Positions 5,406-7,576 of a stretch of 7,576 bases of DNA are shown one piece after another. This DNA comes from CAYLPU01 sp964385635. GTDB lineage: Bacteria > Chloroflexota > Anaerolineae > B4-G1. Every line of letters starts with the position of its first letter. Within the stretch, counting starts at the first letter, position 1. A program made the position numbers and the translations under genes. The notes below the pieces were generated by a model. It had not been told where the DNA came from. It did no database searches and saw only the letters and a program-made list of their open reading frames with translations. The stretch lies in assembly GCA_964385635.1 (NCBI GenBank), contig CAYLPU010000159.1, positions 1-7,576 on the forward strand. The letters are read 5' to 3'.

Positions 5406-5669
5406 ATGTACTTTCTACTGCGACTGATAAACGTCCTATTCACTCTCTACTCTCTCGCCTTCATCGCCCGTGCCTTGCTGCCGTGGTTCAGAATCGATCA
5501 CTACCACCCAGCGATGCAGTTCCTGATTCGGATCACCGAACCAATACTGGCCCCACTGCGCCGCTACATTCCGCCCATGGGTGGCCTGGACTTCACCCCC
5601 ATGGTGGCTTTGCTCATCCTCTGGTTGGCGGAGCAACTGCTACAGATATTTATGGTGACGCTGTTTTAG
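5406..5669 (+). CDS. yggT: YggT family (YlmG-like) small membrane protein
   Basis: This 87-residue integral membrane protein begins MYFLLRLINVLFTLYSLAF. It has one hydrophobic segment at about 3-25 and a second at about 64-86. Between them is the family loop: LLPWFRIDHYHPAMQFL, then ITEPILAPLRRYIPPMGGLDFTPM with the conserved TEP, RR-x-IPP and G-x-D. YggT/YlmG proteins are linked to membrane and division-site functions in bacteria and to nucleoid distribution in plastids, but their molecular role is not settled. It sits 34 nt after yggS, in the place ylmG has relative to ylmE except that sepF is missing. The yggU reading frame begins 14 nt after its stop. Confidence 0.9.
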   Translation: MYFLLRLINVLFTLYSLAFIARALLPWFRIDHYHPAMQFLIRITEPILAPLRRYIPPMGGLDFTPMVALLILWLAEQLLQIFMVTLF

Positions 5670-5673
5670 CGCT

Positions 5674-5678
5674 GGAGG
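5674..5678 (+). promoter_or_regulatory. Shine-Dalgarno that fixes the GTG start of yggU
   Basis: GGAGG ends 5 nt before the GTG at 5684. A second GTG in frame at 5696 follows within a repeated GGGGTGAC, but its spacing from this site (17 nt) is too long. The first GTG is therefore preferred. Confidence 0.7.
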
Positions 5679-5683
5679 CTGGG

Positions 5684-5971
5684 GTGACGTTGGGGGTGAC
5701 CGAAAAAGAAGGGGGATGCACCTTTCAGGTGCGCGTCCTGCCCAGGAGCAGAAGGGATGAAATTGTGGGGCTACATGGTGATGCGCTCAAGGTACGACTG
5801 ACGGCTCCGCCGGTGAGGGGCAAAGCCAACCACGCACTCCGCAAGTTCCTGGCCAAGCGGCTGGGGGTCTCACCAACGGACGTAGAGATCATCACCGGTC
5901 ACACCTCGCGCCAGAAACGGGTGCGCGTTAGTGGAGTCTCTGCCGATGCCATCCGCGCCCTCACGAAGTAA
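5684..5971 (+). CDS. yggU: DUF167 (YggU) family protein
   Basis: This small soluble protein of 95 residues belongs to the DUF167/YggU family, whose function is unknown. The start is the GTG at 5684, next to GGAGG (5674-5678), because the longer frame only adds out-of-frame yggT sequence and the 95-residue product has the usual family length. The motifs are QVRVLPRSRRDEIVG (15-29), LKVRLTAPPVRGKAN (35-49) with the hallmark GKAN, LRKFLAKRLGV (52-62) and ITGHTSRQKRVRV (70-82), matching the typical G-x-x-S-R-x-K pattern. It ends a run of four co-directional genes; yggS-yggT-yggU is also the order in Proteobacteria. No terminator hairpin follows before the convergent gene 25 nt away. Confidence 0.9.
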   Translation: MTLGVTEKEGGCTFQVRVLPRSRRDEIVGLHGDALKVRLTAPPVRGKANHALRKFLAKRLGVSPTDVEIITGHTSRQKRVRVSGVSADAIRALTK

Positions 5972-5996
5972 CACCTCGCCCTTCATATCTACTCAC

Positions 5997-7576
5997 TTAC
6001 TCAACTCTCAAATCGTACCGCCTGCCAATCTCGGCCAGCGCCTCTAGCGCTACGCTCGCGATAGCCTGATCGGAGTCTGCCAGCGCGGCTCGCAACGGCT
6101 CGACATCGTCAGGACGGCCCACCTGAGCCAGTACCTGCGCTGCAGCCAAGCGAACCGGCACATCCCCATCGCTCAACGCGCGACAGAGCATCCACCGCGC
6201 CGCATCACCTATCCCCACCCCTTCGCCCTGGGCCGCTGCCCACGAGATAAGCCAGGGCAACTGCCCGACCTCAGGCGGGGGCGCGACGCCGAAGACACTC
6301 TCCTGCTCCTCCAACTCCTCCAACGCCGCCGATGCCGCCGAGCGTACGATCCACTGATCGTCCTCCCGCATCACCTGCTCCAGCAAATCCCGCGCCCCCA
6401 AATGTGCCAGTCCAAAGACCGCCGCCCGCCGGATCATCACGTCCTCGAAATCGACTACCTCGCGCAGAAACACCTCTCCCTCTTCCCCACATTCAGCCAG
6501 CGCCTCGGCAGCCACGTGTTTGAGCACATCATCCCCTTCCACGAACAGCCGTCCCAGCCGCCGCGTTGCAGCATCAATTCCCAGGTGCGCCAGCCCACGT
6601 ACAGTCGCTTCGCACACAGCGGGGTCTTGGTCCTCCAGCGCAGCCTCGAAGACTGGCAGGTCTGCCTCCCCTGCCACCTTGGCCAGTCCCAGAACAGCGG
6701 CAACGCGCACCTCAGCACTGGGATGTCGTAGCGCTTGTTTGAAGAAGTAGGTGACGCCTGGCAGCCCAGTGGCCGCCATCGCCTCCGCCAGCGCCTGCAG
6801 GACTGGCACGGGGTGACGGGGCTGAAGGAAAGCGCGGGCCAGAACCGCCATCGCCCCGTCGCGCCAGGCTGCACCCTCTGGAGCCACGCGGATCCAGGAA
6901 CTGAGAGCGCGAAGGCGCGTGTAGAACATATCGTCCGGGCTGCGCACCCACTCTGCCACCAGCGGTCTCATATCGCCGAGTTCGGCGTAGAAGCGCAGCA
7001 CCTCAGCCCAACGCGGATCATCCAGCCGCTCAATGAGAGTGCTGGGGTCAACGGCCATCAATTGGTACGCCGCCAAATACGCCTGCCAGAGCGAATGAGC
7101 AAAAGCGTAACAATTAGAGCCTGCTGGACGAAGCAACCCCTGCTCGCCGGTCAGTGCACGGAAGACGTGGATAGCCGCACGTGCCGGACGCTCCTCAGGC
7201 GGGGGAAGCGCGGACTCGATGGCAGCAACGATCTCCTCGCGACTCGCGGTCGCGCGCTCCTCCTGCTGGAGGTTCAACGCCACCTGCCCCAATGCCGCCC
7301 GGCAGACCGCGAACAACCTGGTCTCCTTCTCTTGCCAGAGCAGCAAGTCCAGCGCACGGTCGAACAGCGCCGCCCGTTTGGCCGTCGGTCGTTTGTCCGA
7401 AAGATACACGAACGCACGTAACGCCAACTCTAATGGGGTGCTCCCCACTCGCGCCGCACGTCGCAACTCGGCGACCAACTCGCGGAGAGCGATGGGGGAT
7501 TCTTCACCAGCCTGGGTGCAGGCCTCCAGCCACTGCCTGGCGAACGCATCGACCCGCCTGCCCTCCCATGACGCCA
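5997..7576 (-). CDS. NACHT/STAND-like protein with HEAT repeats, N-terminal part outside window
   Basis: The frame is open to the right edge, so the true start and NTPase core are missing; 525 residues are visible. In fragment numbering, residues 1-85 (WEGRRVDAFARQWLEAC near the start, RAALFDRALDLLLWQEKE at about 67-84) resemble the C-terminal helical part of a NACHT domain. YAFAHSLWQAYLAA at about 156-169 matches the F-x-H-x-(S)-x-x-x-Y-L-A-A motif that follows NACHT domains. From about 240 to the end run HEAT-type repeats, for example SAEVRVAAVLGLAKVAG, VMIRRAAVFGLAHLGA and VPVRLAAAQVLAQVGR, some seven in all with one less regular stretch near 421-468. HEAT repeats act as sensor or protein-binding surfaces. 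Such proteins include bacterial NLR-like defence NTPases and signalling ATPases; the visible part cannot tell them apart. Walker A and B motifs must lie beyond 7576. Confidence 0.75.
   Translation of the reverse strand, partial: ASWEGRRVDAFARQWLEACTQAGEESPIALRELVAELRRAARVGSTPLELALRAFVYLSDKRPTAKRAALFDRALDLLLWQEKETRLFAVCRAALGQVALNLQQEERATASREEIVAAIESALPPPEERPARAAIHVFRALTGEQGLLRPAGSNCYAFAHSLWQAYLAAYQLMAVDPSTLIERLDDPRWAEVLRFYAELGDMRPLVAEWVRSPDDMFYTRLRALSSWIRVAPEGAAWRDGAMAVLARAFLQPRHPVPVLQALAEAMAATGLPGVTYFFKQALRHPSAEVRVAAVLGLAKVAGEADLPVFEAALEDQDPAVCEATVRGLAHLGIDAATRRLGRLFVEGDDVLKHVAAEALAECGEEGEVFLREVVDFEDVMIRRAAVFGLAHLGARDLLEQVMREDDQWIVRSAASAALEELEEQESVFGVAPPPEVGQLPWLISWAAAQGEGVGIGDAARWMLCRALSDGDVPVRLAAAQVLAQVGRPDDVEPLRAALADSDQAIASVALEALAEIGRRYDLRVE

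Noticed and set aside
6735..7421. 228-codon open frame on the plus strand opposite the HEAT gene
   Set aside because: It is antisense to a frame with clear repeat structure and has no recognisable domain.

Overview
This is a GC-rich bacterial window with short intergenic gaps. It holds nine protein-coding genes, two of them cut by the window edges. The gene set, a NACHT/HEAT protein, and intergenic repeats (a heptad repeat, and a palindrome whose DNA reads 'VGQIANLP'-like when translated) suggest a Chloroflexota bacterium, perhaps Anaerolineae-like. That assignment is inference from style and gene content; no rRNA or other phylogenetic marker is present.

Left part (1-1052). A membrane-anchored TPR protein is read leftwards and leaves the window. 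Its start codon lies 6 nt after a perfect TATAAT, so its mRNA is probably leaderless. A second perfect TATAAT points rightwards from the same short region. Between it and etfB lie about 315 nt without a gene, filled by two different palindromic elements. The first (805-881) has imperfect 13-bp terminal inverted repeats and is bracketed by a 9-bp direct repeat. The second (896-1025) is a nested palindrome with imperfect 17-bp ends. Both look like small non-coding mobile or repeat elements, and both would lie in the leader of etfBA mRNA.

Centre (1053-2925). etfB (TTG start after a strong Shine-Dalgarno) and etfA form a tight operon for the two-subunit electron transfer flavoprotein. It ends at a 14-bp perfect hairpin. 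A new promoter (TTGTCG, 16 bp, TATAAT) begins just beyond that hairpin and drives a DUF2085 membrane protein, whose 5' leader folds into a hairpin just before the start codon.

Right part (3773-5971). A 71-nt heptad-repeat tract precedes pgeF, yggS, yggT and yggU, four rightward genes joined by overlaps or short gaps. PgeF is a zinc-dependent purine nucleoside enzyme/peptidoglycan-editing factor, YggS is the PLP homeostasis protein, YggT is a small membrane protein and YggU is a DUF167 protein. The order pgeF-yggS-yggT resembles the ylmD-ylmE-ylmG tail of Gram-positive division clusters without sepF, and the yggS-yggT-yggU part matches the proteobacterial order.

Right edge (5997-7576). A convergent gene read leftwards encodes the C-terminal part of a STAND/NACHT-like protein: the end of a NACHT-type region, an FAHSLWQAYLAA motif, then a run of HEAT repeats. 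Its NTPase core is outside the window, so its role (signalling or phage defence) cannot be decided here.

No wholly new multi-gene system is visible. The most notable features are the paired palindromic elements upstream of etfBA, the repeated promoter architecture with a probable leaderless gene, the heptad repeat, and the NLR-like protein at the edge.
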